The position numbers were made by a program, and so were the translations under genes. This document shows, piece by piece, positions 1 to 10,314 of a DNA stretch of 59,356 bases. The stretch's first letter is position 1, and the number at the start of each line of letters is the position of its first letter. Source of the DNA: Hyphomonadaceae bacterium UBA2389 (GTDB lineage Bacteria; Pseudomonadota; Alphaproteobacteria; Caulobacterales; Aquidulcibacteraceae); assembly GCA_002343395.1 (NCBI GenBank), contig DDSN01000057.1:17386-76741 (forward strand), written 5' to 3'. The notes beneath the pieces are model-generated. The model was not told the origin of the DNA and ran no database searches. It saw nothing but the letters and a program-made list of their open reading frames with translations.

Positions 1-626
1 GACGGCGCCGTCACCCGCCGCAGAGTCAGATTGATCCGCCCACCCTTGGGCAAAAGCCGCGACGTACCCGGCAGGATGCGATCGACGCCGTGATAGGCGC
101 GCCGGCTGGCGCCGCCGAGCAGACACACGTCGCCTGAGGCGAGCCGAACGCTGCGCGTCGGATCAGAGCGCAGGACGCCGCCAACACGGAAAAGCGCGGT
201 GTCGCCTAACGAGACCGACAACACCGGCGCGTCCCACGCCTCCTCGTCGCTATCCACGTGGAGGCCCATACGCGCATCGCCCTCATAGAGGTTAACGAGG
301 CACGCCTCCGGCGGCTCGGCGTATCCGGAAAGACGCTCCCACAGGGCCAGCAGCTCCGGCGGCATCTCTGGCCAAGGCTTGCCCGTCTCGGGGTGCGTCG
401 CCTGATAGCGATAGCCTCGTTCCTTGTCCGTCACCCAGCCGAGCGAGCCGAAATTGGTCATGCGCACGCGCATCGGCAGTCCGGATTTTGGCATGCGCGG
501 GATGAACCAGGGGGCAAACTTGAGACGCGCGAAAACCGCCTCACGCAGGGCTTCCTGCGCGGGACGATCCAGAAGCCCAGGCCAAAGCCTGAACCCTTCA
601 AGGTCGGCGCTGGACGCGCTCATCAT
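1..626 (-). CDS. alkB: AlkB-type 2-oxoglutarate/Fe(II) DNA/RNA dealkylase (C-terminus off the window)
   Basis: Reading leftward from 626, about 208 codons stay open to the window edge. AlkB repairs alkylated bases (1-methyladenine, 3-methylcytosine) by oxidative demethylation using Fe(II) and 2-oxoglutarate. Visible family marks are the iron-binding HVD triad near residue 122, the distal histidine in RAYHGVD near 181, and the 2-oxoglutarate/substrate segment RINLTLR near 200, where the R-x-N-x-T-x-R pattern is intact. E. coli AlkB is 216 residues, so only the last few residues are missing. Two adjacent ATGs (626 and 623) follow an AGGAGG; its spacing favours the second. The gene is divergent from dnaK. 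Confidence 0.9.
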   Translation of the reverse strand, partial: MMSASSADLEGFRLWPGLLDRPAQEALREAVFARLKFAPWFIPRMPKSGLPMRVRMTNFGSLGWVTDKERGYRYQATHPETGKPWPEMPPELLALWERLSGYAEPPEACLVNLYEGDARMGLHVDSDEEAWDAPVLSVSLGDTALFRVGGVLRSDPTRSVRLASGDVCLLGGASRRAYHGVDRILPGTSRLLPKGGRINLTLRRVTAP

Positions 627-734
627 CCTCCTGCCGTGCAGCGGTTCGGTTTCTTTTTTGTTCCCGCGCCCGCGACTTCCGATCCAATCCGGGGCTATTC
701 CCTCAGTACGAATGCGGATAGCAACCGGCGACGT

Positions 735-762
735 CTTGAACTCATCCCATAACTGGCCACAT
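735..762 (+). promoter_or_regulatory. possible heat-shock (sigma-32-type) promoter for dnaK
   Basis: The 280-base gap between alkB and dnaK holds CTTG at 735-738, then 18 bases, then CCACAT at 757-762. This loosely resembles the alphaproteobacterial sigma-32 pattern CTTG-N17/18-CYTAT. The -10 half is a poor match, so this is only a candidate. I see nothing else in 627-906 beyond the ribosome-binding sites of the two flanking genes. Confidence 0.22.
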
Positions 763-906
763 GAGCCGAGAAAGAGCGGTCCCGAAGCTTGAGGGGGCGG
801 AGGGCCGCGAAAACCGGGAATTGAGAGAGACAGGACGCGCGTTTCGGGGACGCCCTAGTGGGTCCGTTAAGCCGAGGCCGCGCCGCTGAAAGGAACGAGG
901 ACGGAC

Positions 907-2817
<1,911 letters not shown>

Positions 2818-2866
2818 GGTCGGGGGCGTTCATGTCGCCAACTTCATGGACGCGCGTGGATAAGCC

Positions 2867-4030
2867 ATGAGCGGTCGCGACTACTACGAAATCCTCGGCG
2901 TTGCGCGCGACGCGGACGCGAACGCGATCAAGTCGGCGTTCCGAAAGCTCGCGATGAAACTGCATCCGGACCAAAATCCCGGGTGCAAGGTGTCCGAGGA
3001 GAAATTCAAGGAGCTCGGCGAGGCCTACGCCGTGCTCTCCGATCCGGAAAAGCGCGCGCAATACGATCGCTTTGGCAAAGCCGCCTTTCAAAATGGCGGC
3101 GGGCCGGGGTTTGGGCCGGGCGCAGCCGGGTTCAGCGACTTCTCCGATCTGTTCAACGAGATTTTTGGCGGCAGCGGTTTCGAGGACATCTTCGCGGGCG
3201 CGCGGCGCGGTCCACGCAACGGGCCCGAGCGCGGCGCCGATCTGCGTTACGATGTCGAGATCACGCTTGAGCAAGCCTTTCGGGGCGCCGATCGCGAGAT
3301 TGTGGTCCCGCGCGCGCAAGCATGCGAACCGTGCGGCGGAACCGGCTCCGAGGGCAAGGCGCCGCTGCAGACCTGCGCCACCTGCCAAGGCGCGGGCCAA
3401 GTGCGCGCGCAGCAAGGCATGTTTCGCATGGTGCGCACCTGTCCCGCCTGCCATGGCCGCGGCCAATCGATCAAGACGCCATGCCGTTCCTGCGGTGGGC
3501 GCGGTCTAACGCAGAAGGAGCGCACGCTCTCGGTGAAGATCCCTGCTGGGGTTGAAGACGGCACCCGCATCCGGCTCGCGGGCGAAGGCGACGGCGGCGC
3601 GCGCGGCGGCCCGCCGGGCGACCTCTACCTCTTCCTTTCGTTGAAGCCGCACGCGTTGTTCGAGCGCGACGGCGCCGATCTCTATTGCCGGGCGCCGACG
3701 CCGATGTGCAAAGCCGCGCTTGGCGGCGACATTGAGATTCCGACAATCGATGGCGAACGCGCGAAGGTGACCATTCCCGCTGGTGCGCAAACAGGGCGGC
3801 GCTTTCGCATCAAGGGCAAAGGCATGAGCCAGTTGCGCTCTGGCGCGCGTGGCGACCTTCATGTCGAACTCCAAGTCGAGACCCCGGTGAACTTGAGCGC
3901 CAAGCAGCGCAAGCTGTTGGAGGAATTCGCCAAGGAATGCGGCGAGGACGCCCACCCGCAAACGCAGGGCTTCTTCGATAGCGTGAAGAAGTTCTTCGAC
4001 GGCGCCGCCAGCGACGGCCCGGCGCGGTAA
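2867..4030 (+). CDS. dnaJ: Hsp40 co-chaperone DnaJ
   Basis: A 387-residue class I J-protein that stimulates DnaK ATPase activity and delivers substrates. The order is J domain (residues 1-70, with HPD in KLHPDQNPG), a Gly/Phe-rich linker (about 75-115), a zinc-binding region with four CxxCxGxG repeats (CEPCGGTG, CATCQGAG, CPACHGRG, CRSCGGRG, about 150-215), then the beta-sandwich substrate domains and C-terminal dimerisation segment. All catalytic and zinc ligands are present. The sequence GTGGATAA lies just before the ATG at 2867. Co-transcription with dnaK is inferred from spacing. Confidence 0.97.
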   Translation: MSGRDYYEILGVARDADANAIKSAFRKLAMKLHPDQNPGCKVSEEKFKELGEAYAVLSDPEKRAQYDRFGKAAFQNGGGPGFGPGAAGFSDFSDLFNEIFGGSGFEDIFAGARRGPRNGPERGADLRYDVEITLEQAFRGADREIVVPRAQACEPCGGTGSEGKAPLQTCATCQGAGQVRAQQGMFRMVRTCPACHGRGQSIKTPCRSCGGRGLTQKERTLSVKIPAGVEDGTRIRLAGEGDGGARGGPPGDLYLFLSLKPHALFERDGADLYCRAPTPMCKAALGGDIEIPTIDGERAKVTIPAGAQTGRRFRIKGKGMSQLRSGARGDLHVELQVETPVNLSAKQRKLLEEFAKECGEDAHPQTQGFFDSVKKFFDGAASDGPAR

Positions 4031-4067
4031 ATCTTGCCAGCACGCACGGCGCGGCCCAAGGTTGCAC

Positions 4068-4871
4068 ATGACCATTTCCATCGCCATCGCGGGCGCTGCC
4101 GGTCGCATGGGCCGTGCGCTCATCCGCGCCGCTGCTGAAGACGCCCGCTTCCGCATCGTCGGCGGCACGGAGCGGCGTGCGGAGTTCTTGGGCGTCGATC
4201 TCGGCGCGCTCGCCGGTATCGCGCCGCTCTTCATGACAACGGCCGACGCCGCCGAGGCCGCCGCCGAACAAGCCGAGGTCTGGATCGACTTCACAGCGCC
4301 CGAAGCGACGATCGCCGCGCTCGACGCCTTAAGGGGCGCGACAGCCCGCGCAGCGATCGTCGGCACCACAGGCCTGTCCGACGAGCAAAGGACGGCCATC
4401 GCCGACCACGCGAAACGCATCGCCATTGTGCAGAGCGGCAATTTCAGCTTGGGCGTGAATTTGCTCGCCGCGTTGGTTGAGCAAGCCGCCGCGCGACTCG
4501 GCCCGGAGTGGGACATTGAGATCGTCGAGGCGCATCATCGCCGCAAGGTCGATGCGCCGTCCGGCACGGCGCTGCTGCTCGGCGAAGCCGCGGCAACCGC
4601 GCGCCATCGCAAACTCGCCGAGCTGCGCCTGCCCGCGCGCGAAGGCGTCACTGGCGAACGGGCGTCTGGTAAGATCGGCTTTTCCGCCGTGCGCGGCGGC
4701 GGCATCGTCGGCGAACACGACGTGATCTTCGCCGCCGAGCGCGAGGTAATCACTCTTTCTCACCGGGCGCTCGATCGGGCGTTGTTCGCCGACGGCGCTT
4801 TGCGTGCGGCGCTGTGGGTCGCGGACAAGCCGCCAGGACTTTACTCCATGCGCGACGTGCTTGGCGTGTAG
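4068..4871 (+). CDS. dapB: 4-hydroxy-tetrahydrodipicolinate reductase
   Basis: A 267-residue enzyme that reduces 4-hydroxy-tetrahydrodipicolinate with NAD(P)H in the diaminopimelate/lysine pathway, supplying peptidoglycan and lysine. The N-terminus carries the Rossmann motif GAAGRMGRAL. The family signature EAHHRRKVDAPSGTAL near residue 150 includes the catalytic histidines and substrate lysine. I chose ATG 4068 over an in-frame TTG at 4062. Its 3' end overlaps the convergent DUF2244 gene by 31 bases. Confidence 0.96.
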   Translation: MTISIAIAGAAGRMGRALIRAAAEDARFRIVGGTERRAEFLGVDLGALAGIAPLFMTTADAAEAAAEQAEVWIDFTAPEATIAALDALRGATARAAIVGTTGLSDEQRTAIADHAKRIAIVQSGNFSLGVNLLAALVEQAAARLGPEWDIEIVEAHHRRKVDAPSGTALLLGEAAATARHRKLAELRLPAREGVTGERASGKIGFSAVRGGGIVGEHDVIFAAEREVITLSHRALDRALFADGALRAALWVADKPPGLYSMRDVLGV

Positions 4872-5338
4872 CCGCGTTTGGCCCGGTGCAACGCCAGCGA
4901 CAGTGCTTCCGCGAAGTCCTTCTGTTCGTCTGGCGCCAGAAAGACGCCCAGCCGCATCTGGCCCACGCCGTCGCGGATCAAAACGCCGCGCCCGTCGCAG
5001 GCAACGCGCGCCCAAACCGGGTTGAGCGCCCAATGCGTGGCGGCGCCACGTTTGTCGACGCTCGCCACATGCACTTTTCCCGGCGCAATGCGCACATACT
5101 CCGCCGCCTGCCCGTCTTGGTAGTTCCATCGAAACGCAAGCCAAAGCGCAAGCACGTCCAACCCCAGGAAAGCCGCGATCGGAAACGCCCCGCTGGCGAT
5201 GAAGGTCGTCGCCACGAGCGCGTTCATTCCGATCACCGCCAGCAGCATGACGCGAAACGACTTGGCGCTAAGGCTCCGGTGCGGGCGCAGCACGGCGTCC
5301 ATGAGGAGTACGCCGTCAATGTGCGGCGCTTGCGGCAT
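4841..5338 (-). CDS. DUF2244 family integral membrane protein
   Basis: About 165 residues, resembling the DUF2244 proteins common in alphaproteobacteria, often beside nth. Residues ~25-70 form two hydrophobic membrane segments (around MLLAVIGMNALVA and AAFLGLDVLALWLAF). A soluble beta-rich C-terminal part follows, containing the family-like segment THWALNPVWARV and ending in FAPDEQKDFAEAL-like helix residues. Function is unknown. Starts at 5338, 5359 and 5380 are all in frame; 5338 has a GGGA upstream at reasonable spacing. The tail overlaps dapB convergently. Confidence 0.75.
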   Translation of the reverse strand: MPQAPHIDGVLLMDAVLRPHRSLSAKSFRVMLLAVIGMNALVATTFIASGAFPIAAFLGLDVLALWLAFRWNYQDGQAAEYVRIAPGKVHVASVDKRGAATHWALNPVWARVACDGRGVLIRDGVGQMRLGVFLAPDEQKDFAEALSLALHRAKRGYTPSTSRME

Positions 5339-5406
5339 ACATTCCCACCGAGGCGGCATCGGATTTAGACTACGGCGCAATTCCGGTTCGCCAAGGGGGC
5401 TCTTTC

Positions 5407-6105
5407 ATGGCTAGGCGCCTAACGAAAGCGAAGGCCGAAGCCTTGTATGCGCGCCTCGCCGCGATCCGGCCCGATCCGCGCACCGAGCTCGCCTACACAA
5501 ACCCCTACACCCTCCTCGTCGCTGTCGTTTTGTCCGCGCAGTCGACGGACAAGGGCGTCAATCGCGCGACGGGACCGCTCTTCAAGGTCGCGGACACGCC
5601 CCAGAAAATGCTGAAGCTCGGCGAGGCCGGTCTCGCGGATCATATCAAGACCATCGGCCTCTGGCGCAACAAAGCCAAAAACGTCATCGCGCTGTCGCAA
5701 GCGCTGATCGAGCGCCACAATGGCGAAGTTCCGCGTGCGCGCGATGCGCTTGAAGCGTTGCCAGGCGTCGGCCGCAAGACCGCCAATGTCGTGCTCATGG
5801 AGGTGTTCGGCGAAGGTACGATCGCGGTCGACACCCACGTCTTTCGCGTCGCCAACCGCACGGGCCTCGCCGATGGAAAGTCGCCGGCGGACGTGGAAGC
5901 TCAGCTCATGCGCATCACGCCGACGCAGTATCTGCGCGGCGCGCATCACTGGCTGATCTTGCACGGCCGCTACACCTGCTTGGCGCGAAAGCCGGAATGC
6001 CCGCGTTGCCCGATCGCCGATTTGTGCCTTTACTCGCCCAAGACGCGCGCTATCGCGCCGACGAAAACGTCCGCCGCCGCCGGTGCGAAGTCCAGAAAGA
6101 GGTAA
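5407..6105 (+). CDS. nth: endonuclease III (DNA glycosylase/AP lyase)
   Basis: A 232-residue base-excision repair enzyme that removes oxidised pyrimidines and nicks abasic sites. The helix-hairpin-helix ALPGVGRKTANVVL near residue 117 supplies the catalytic lysine. The aspartate lies in VDTHVFRVANR about 20 residues on. The [4Fe-4S] cluster loop is complete with spacing Cys-X6-Cys-X2-Cys-X5-Cys (CLARKPECPRCPIADLC). Its 3' end overlaps the convergent ATP-grasp gene by 76 bases, long for a tail-to-tail overlap. Confidence 0.97.
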   Translation: MARRLTKAKAEALYARLAAIRPDPRTELAYTNPYTLLVAVVLSAQSTDKGVNRATGPLFKVADTPQKMLKLGEAGLADHIKTIGLWRNKAKNVIALSQALIERHNGEVPRARDALEALPGVGRKTANVVLMEVFGEGTIAVDTHVFRVANRTGLADGKSPADVEAQLMRITPTQYLRGAHHWLILHGRYTCLARKPECPRCPIADLCLYSPKTRAIAPTKTSAAAGAKSRKR

Positions 6106-6914
6106 GGTTCGATCGCCTCGATTTCGATCACCCGCCACTTTCCATCGTCACCGAGCACCAAATCGATACGGACATAGAGCAGCTCGTCCGGAGCGCTCGC
6201 GCGCGCGGCCTCCGCCGCCTCGCGCGCCGCCGCCGGCGGGGCCTCAGCCACAAAACTCGTTTGACCCGGGATATTGGCAAGCCAGCTTCCCGGGTGCGGC
6301 ACTTTTCGGATCGCGTGCGCGTAGGCGTCCCCGAACCAGAACAGCGAGCGCTCACCCTCCGTTTCGATGGCGTGCAAATAAGGCTGTATCATCGCCGGCC
6401 CGCTTGGACCTCCTATCAGATCCGCTTCGCTCCAGGCGTTGCGCTTCAGCCGCAGCGTCGCGACAGATCCCGCGCCCACTTGCGGCTTAACGACGACCTC
6501 CGCCGCGTCCAGCACATCAAACGCATGAGCCACCGTCCGCGCATCGGCGCGCTCGGCCCACACCGTCTCGATCGCGGATACGCCCAGGTCTTTGAGGTAT
6601 GTCTTGCGGGCGTTCCAGCGCACGACGCGGCTCGGGTTGAAAACGCGCAACCCGGCGCGCTCATGCGCCTCAAGGGCGGCGATGAATTCGTCGGCTCGCG
6701 CTGTGTAATCCCAACAGGTGCGAATAATCGCTGCGTCGAAGCCGCGTCTCGGCAAGTCGACCTCGTCCCAATACACTGTTTCAAAGTCGATGCCGCGCGC
6801 GGCGCCTGCTCGAACGATAAGATCGCGGCTTCGCGTTTCCAGCGCGGGAACGTCGCCGGGCGCTAGCGGCGTTCCGCGATAGGAGCGCCCCGTGAGATAG
6901 GCCACACGGACCAT
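6030..6914 (-). CDS. ATP-grasp (RimK-like) ligase of unknown substrate
   Basis: About 294 residues with an ATP-grasp layout: an N-terminal Rossmann-like part with IIRTCWDY near residue 68, a central lysine-containing segment EVVVKPQVGAGS near 143, and the metal-binding end LLYVRIDLVLGDDGKWRVIE near 245. ATP-grasp enzymes join a carboxylate to an amine or thiol through an acyl phosphate. The substrate here is not recognisable. The start at 6914 shares its A with the stop of the upstream lipoprotein gene (TGATG), so the two are probably translated together. Confidence 0.8.
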   Translation of the reverse strand: MVRVAYLTGRSYRGTPLAPGDVPALETRSRDLIVRAGAARGIDFETVYWDEVDLPRRGFDAAIIRTCWDYTARADEFIAALEAHERAGLRVFNPSRVVRWNARKTYLKDLGVSAIETVWAERADARTVAHAFDVLDAAEVVVKPQVGAGSVATLRLKRNAWSEADLIGGPSGPAMIQPYLHAIETEGERSLFWFGDAYAHAIRKVPHPGSWLANIPGQTSFVAEAPPAAAREAAEAARASAPDELLYVRIDLVLGDDGKWRVIEIEAIEPYLFLDFAPAAADVFVGAIARVLGE

Positions 6915-7309
6915 CAGCGGCGGCGCGCTTCCGCTTCCGCGGCGCACGCAGACTGGCTCGGGGCCGGCGCCCCAGCGTGGCGAGCGTCCGCGTGCACTTC
7001 TCGGAGCCGCATCGTATCGCGCTGATCCGCTGAAAACAGAAGCAGAAGGGCGCAAGTTGGGAGCCGGTACGTGAGCGCCGCCCCCGCTCCGTCGCGCCGT
7101 TCGATGTCTGGAGCGCCGAGCGCCCGCTCTACCTCCGCGCGGCTTGCCGCGTTCGCGCCGCCCGCCGATGACAGGATTTGCATCGTCCGACTGCTCCCCG
7201 TCGCCTGCGGAGCGGCGGACTGCTGCGACGGCGCGCCCGTCACCCCCGCAGTCGGGGTCGCGCAGCTGAGCAAGGACAAGGCCGCTCCGCCAAGAACCAG
7301 GAATCGCAT
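6914..7309 (-). CDS. small lipoprotein of unknown function
   Basis: A 131-residue protein beginning MRFLVLGGAALSLLSC, a lipoprotein signal peptide with a lipobox ending at Cys16. The rest is low-complexity (Ala/Ser/Gln) followed by a short ordered part with RAEVERALGAPDIERRDG and a hydrophobic strand. The AEVERALG-P pattern loosely resembles SmpA/BamE-like small outer-membrane lipoproteins, but this is not secure. It overlaps the ATP-grasp gene by one base and presumably heads that two-gene operon. Start ATG 7309 is chosen because it begins the signal peptide. Confidence 0.65.
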   Translation of the reverse strand: MRFLVLGGAALSLLSCATPTAGVTGAPSQQSAAPQATGSSRTMQILSSAGGANAASRAEVERALGAPDIERRDGAGAALTYRLPTCALLLLFSADQRDTMRLREVHADARHAGAPAPSQSACAAEAEARRR

Positions 7310-7401
7310 AAGATCATCATGCCCCCGCGACATTTGCGCCGCAACGCTTGCCACCGCCGCATGCGCGGGCTTTATGACCTCATTCCCAAGGGACCGCGCG
7401 A

Positions 7402-8400
7402 ATGCAATCTTCCACCTACGATGTTGTGGCCGTTGGCAATGCGATCATCGACCTCATTCAGGCGGTTCCGGAGAGCTTTCTGCTTGAGGAAGCCATCGCC
7501 AAGGACGCGATGACCTTGATTGACGAGGCGCGCGCGGATCATTTGACGGCGCGCCTTCAGGACGCGGTCGTCGCGGCCGGCGGCTCGGCGGCTAACACAA
7601 TGACCGGCGTTGCAAGCCTCGGGGGCTCGGCGGGGTACATCGGCAAGGTGGCCGACGATCCGCTTGGCGAGCGCTTCACCGCCGAGTTCCGCTCCGCTGG
7701 CGTCGCCTTTAACACCCCCCCTCGCCAAGGCCCTCCTGGCACGGCGCGCTCCATCATCGCGGTGACGCCCGATGGACATCGCTCCATGAACACCTATCTC
7801 GGCGCGTCGACCCTGCTCGCTCCCGAGGACATCGACGCCGATTTGATCGCAGCCGGCGCCACGCTCTTTCTCGAGGGTTATCTCTTCGATCGCGACGAGG
7901 CGAAGGCCGCTTTCGTGCGCGCGGCGGAAATCGCCAAGGCGGCCGGGCGCAAAGTGTCGCTCACGCTGTCGGACAAATTCTGCGTGGACCGACATCGCGA
8001 GAGCTTTCGGCATCTGGTGGCTGGCCATGTCGACGTGCTGTTCTCAAACGAAGCGGAAATTCTCTCCCTTTACGAAAGCGCAGACCTGGGCGGCGCTGTT
8101 ATGGCCGCCAAGCAAGCGTGCCCGGTCGTGATTGTCACCCGCTCCGAACTCGGTTCTCTGATCGTCACCAGCGGCGGGGTTGAAGAAGTCGTAGCCCTGC
8201 CGGTGGAACGTGTGGTCGACACGACAGGCGCGGGCGATCAATACGCGGCCGGGTTTTTGTTCGGACTTGCGCGAGGACGGCCGCTGCCTGAATGCGGCGC
8301 GCTGGCCTCTCTCGCGGCCGCGGAAGTCATCAGCCATGTTGGGCCCCGCCCGGAGCAAGACTTGAGGGCGCTGGCCCTGAAATCCGGTTTTCGCGTTTAG
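7402..8400 (+). CDS. PfkB-family carbohydrate/adenosine kinase
   Basis: A 332-residue ribokinase-fold kinase. The N-terminal part has VVAVGNAIIDLI and the GGSAANT glycine motif near residue 54. The C-terminal signature DTTGAGDQYAAGF near 274 supplies the anion hole and catalytic aspartate. Close relatives in alphaproteobacteria are annotated as adenosine kinase, phosphorylating adenosine to AMP; sugar specificity cannot be excluded from sequence alone. The stop overlaps the hslU stop convergently. Confidence 0.88.
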   Translation: MQSSTYDVVAVGNAIIDLIQAVPESFLLEEAIAKDAMTLIDEARADHLTARLQDAVVAAGGSAANTMTGVASLGGSAGYIGKVADDPLGERFTAEFRSAGVAFNTPPRQGPPGTARSIIAVTPDGHRSMNTYLGASTLLAPEDIDADLIAAGATLFLEGYLFDRDEAKAAFVRAAEIAKAAGRKVSLTLSDKFCVDRHRESFRHLVAGHVDVLFSNEAEILSLYESADLGGAVMAAKQACPVVIVTRSELGSLIVTSGGVEEVVALPVERVVDTTGAGDQYAAGFLFGLARGRPLPECGALASLAAAEVISHVGPRPEQDLRALALKSGFRV

Positions 8401-9701
8401 AGTATGAAGCGCGACAGGTCGGTGTTCTTGGCCAAGTCGCCGACGTGCCGGCGAACATAAGCATCATCGACAATAACCTTCTCGCCGCCGCGATCCGGCG
8501 CCGTGAAGCTGATCTCGTCCAGAAGCCGCTCCATCACTGTCTGGAGTCTCCGCGCGCCGATATTCTCCACCGCGGCGTTCACATCCGCGGCGATCTCGGC
8601 AAGCGCGCCGATCGCGTCGTCCGTGAACTCAAGATCGATGCCCTCTGTCTTCAGCAAACCCTTGTATTGCTTGACCAGGCTTGCCTCGGGCTCCGTCAGG
8701 ATGCGTCGAAAGTCATCGCGGGTCAGAGCCTTCAGCTCTACCCGTATTGGCAGGCGCCCCTGAAGTTCCGGCAGCAGGTCCGAGGGCTTCGCGACATGAA
8801 ACGCGCCCGACGCAACGAACAAAATGTGGTCGGTCTTTATCGGACCGTGTTTTGTGTTGACGATGGTGCCTTCAATCAGCGGCAGTAAGTCACGCTGAAC
8901 ACCCTCCCTGCTGACATCGCCTCCGCCGACTCGCTCCGAGCGCGACGCGATCTTGTCAATCTCGTCCAAGAAAACGATCCCGTCTTCGGCCGTTAGCGTG
9001 ACGGCCTCCTTCACCAGCGCTTCTTGGTCGACAAGCTTGTCGCTCTCCTCGCGCACCAGCGGTTCATAAGCTTCATCGACGGTCATGCGCACGCGCTTGG
9101 TGCGCCTGCCAAACGCCTTGCCGAATATCTCGCCGATATTGACGACGCCGACATTCGGTTGACCCGGTATCTCCATCGCGCCCAGCGGCGAAGACGCGTC
9201 CTCAACCTCGATCTCGACCGGCGAAGACCCTAGTTCGCTGGCGCGGAGCTTTTTGCGGAAGGATTCGCGCGTCGCCGCGCTCGCGCCCTGCCCGACCAGC
9301 GCATCCAGCACGCGCTCCTCCGCCGCGGCCTCGGCCCGCGCGCGAACTTCGCGCCGCCGCCGGTCGCGCGCCATGTTGAGCGCAACCTCGACAAGATCGC
9401 GAACGATCTGCTCGACATCGCGGCCAACATAGCCGACCTCCGTGAACTTGGTGGCTTCCACCTTCAGGAACGGAGCGCCCGCTAGCTTCGCCAACCTTCG
9501 CGCGATCTCCGTCTTTCCGACGCCGGTTGGGCCGATCATAAGAATGTTTTTCGGCGTGACTTCGTCGCGTAACTCATCGGGCAATTGCTTGCGCCGCCAC
9601 CGGTTGCGAAGCGCAATGGCGACGGCCCGTTTTGCATCGCCTTGGCCGACGATGAAGCGATCCAACTCGGAGACGATCTCGCGCGGGGAAAAGTGGGTCA
9701 T
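8397..9701 (-). CDS. hslU: HslU, ATPase subunit of the HslUV protease
   Basis: A 434-residue AAA+ unfoldase that feeds substrates to HslV. It has Walker A GPTGVGKTEIARRL near residue 58, Walker B FLDEIDKIA near 250, a large intermediate domain between them, the sensor-2 region VENIGARRLQTVMERLLDE, and the C-terminal DLSRFIL tail that docks into HslV. The start is set at MTHFSPREIVSELDRF (9701); an upstream in-frame ATG adds an unlikely extension. It lies 34 bases downstream of hslV in the same direction. Confidence 0.97.
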   Translation of the reverse strand: MTHFSPREIVSELDRFIVGQGDAKRAVAIALRNRWRRKQLPDELRDEVTPKNILMIGPTGVGKTEIARRLAKLAGAPFLKVEATKFTEVGYVGRDVEQIVRDLVEVALNMARDRRRREVRARAEAAAEERVLDALVGQGASAATRESFRKKLRASELGSSPVEIEVEDASSPLGAMEIPGQPNVGVVNIGEIFGKAFGRRTKRVRMTVDEAYEPLVREESDKLVDQEALVKEAVTLTAEDGIVFLDEIDKIASRSERVGGGDVSREGVQRDLLPLIEGTIVNTKHGPIKTDHILFVASGAFHVAKPSDLLPELQGRLPIRVELKALTRDDFRRILTEPEASLVKQYKGLLKTEGIDLEFTDDAIGALAEIAADVNAAVENIGARRLQTVMERLLDEISFTAPDRGGEKVIVDDAYVRRHVGDLAKNTDLSRFIL

Positions 9702-9735
9702 TGACGCGTTGAGTTCCTTGCAAGTTTGACCGCGC

Positions 9736-10281
9736 TCAGGCGGAGAGCGTCTCAACGGTCAGATTGCCGTTGGTGTAAACGCAAATGTCGGCGGCGATCG
9801 CCATCGCCTCGCGCGCGATTGTTTCCGCGTCCTCCTGATGCGCATACAGCGCGCGCGCCGCGGCCAGCGCGAAATTGCCTCCCGACCCGACCGCGACAAC
9901 AGCATGTTCGGGATCGAGCACGTCTCCGGCGCCCGTCAGCAGGAATGTCTCCGTCCGGTCCGCCACGATCAGCATCGCGTCCAGCCGACGCAACGCCCGA
10001 TCCGTGCGCCAATCCTTGGCCAACTCCACGCAGGCGCGCGCCAGCTGGCTGGGGAACCGTTCGAGCTTTTGCTCCAGCCTTTCAAACAGCGCGAACGCGT
10101 CGGCTGTCGCGCCGGCAAAACCGACGAGCACGCTGTCGCCCGCAAGGCGACGCACCTTGCGGGCGTTGCCTTTTAGGATGGTTGGGCCCGCCGAGACCTG
10201 GCCGTCTCCGGCAATAACGACCGTGCCTCCCTTTCGCACACAGAGAATGGTCGTGCCGTGCCAGTCATGTTTGTCGCTCAT
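9736..10281 (-). CDS. hslV: HslV, proteolytic subunit of the HslUV protease
   Basis: A 181-residue threonine peptidase of the proteasome beta type. The segment HGTTILCVRKGG gives the catalytic threonine after removal of a short propeptide (MSDKHDWHG). GDGQVSAG, VGFAGATADAF and GSGGNFALAAARAL are further family segments. Start at 10281; an ATG three codons upstream is also possible. It leads the hslV-hslU operon. The gap to the upstream EAL gene is only ~30 bases, so the promoter lies there or inside that gene's 3' end. Confidence 0.97.
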   Translation of the reverse strand: MSDKHDWHGTTILCVRKGGTVVIAGDGQVSAGPTILKGNARKVRRLAGDSVLVGFAGATADAFALFERLEQKLERFPSQLARACVELAKDWRTDRALRRLDAMLIVADRTETFLLTGAGDVLDPEHAVVAVGSGGNFALAAARALYAHQEDAETIAREAMAIAADICVYTNGNLTVETLSA

Positions 10282-10314
10282 CGTCGGCAAATGTGGCGTA
10301 GCGACCCGCGCCGA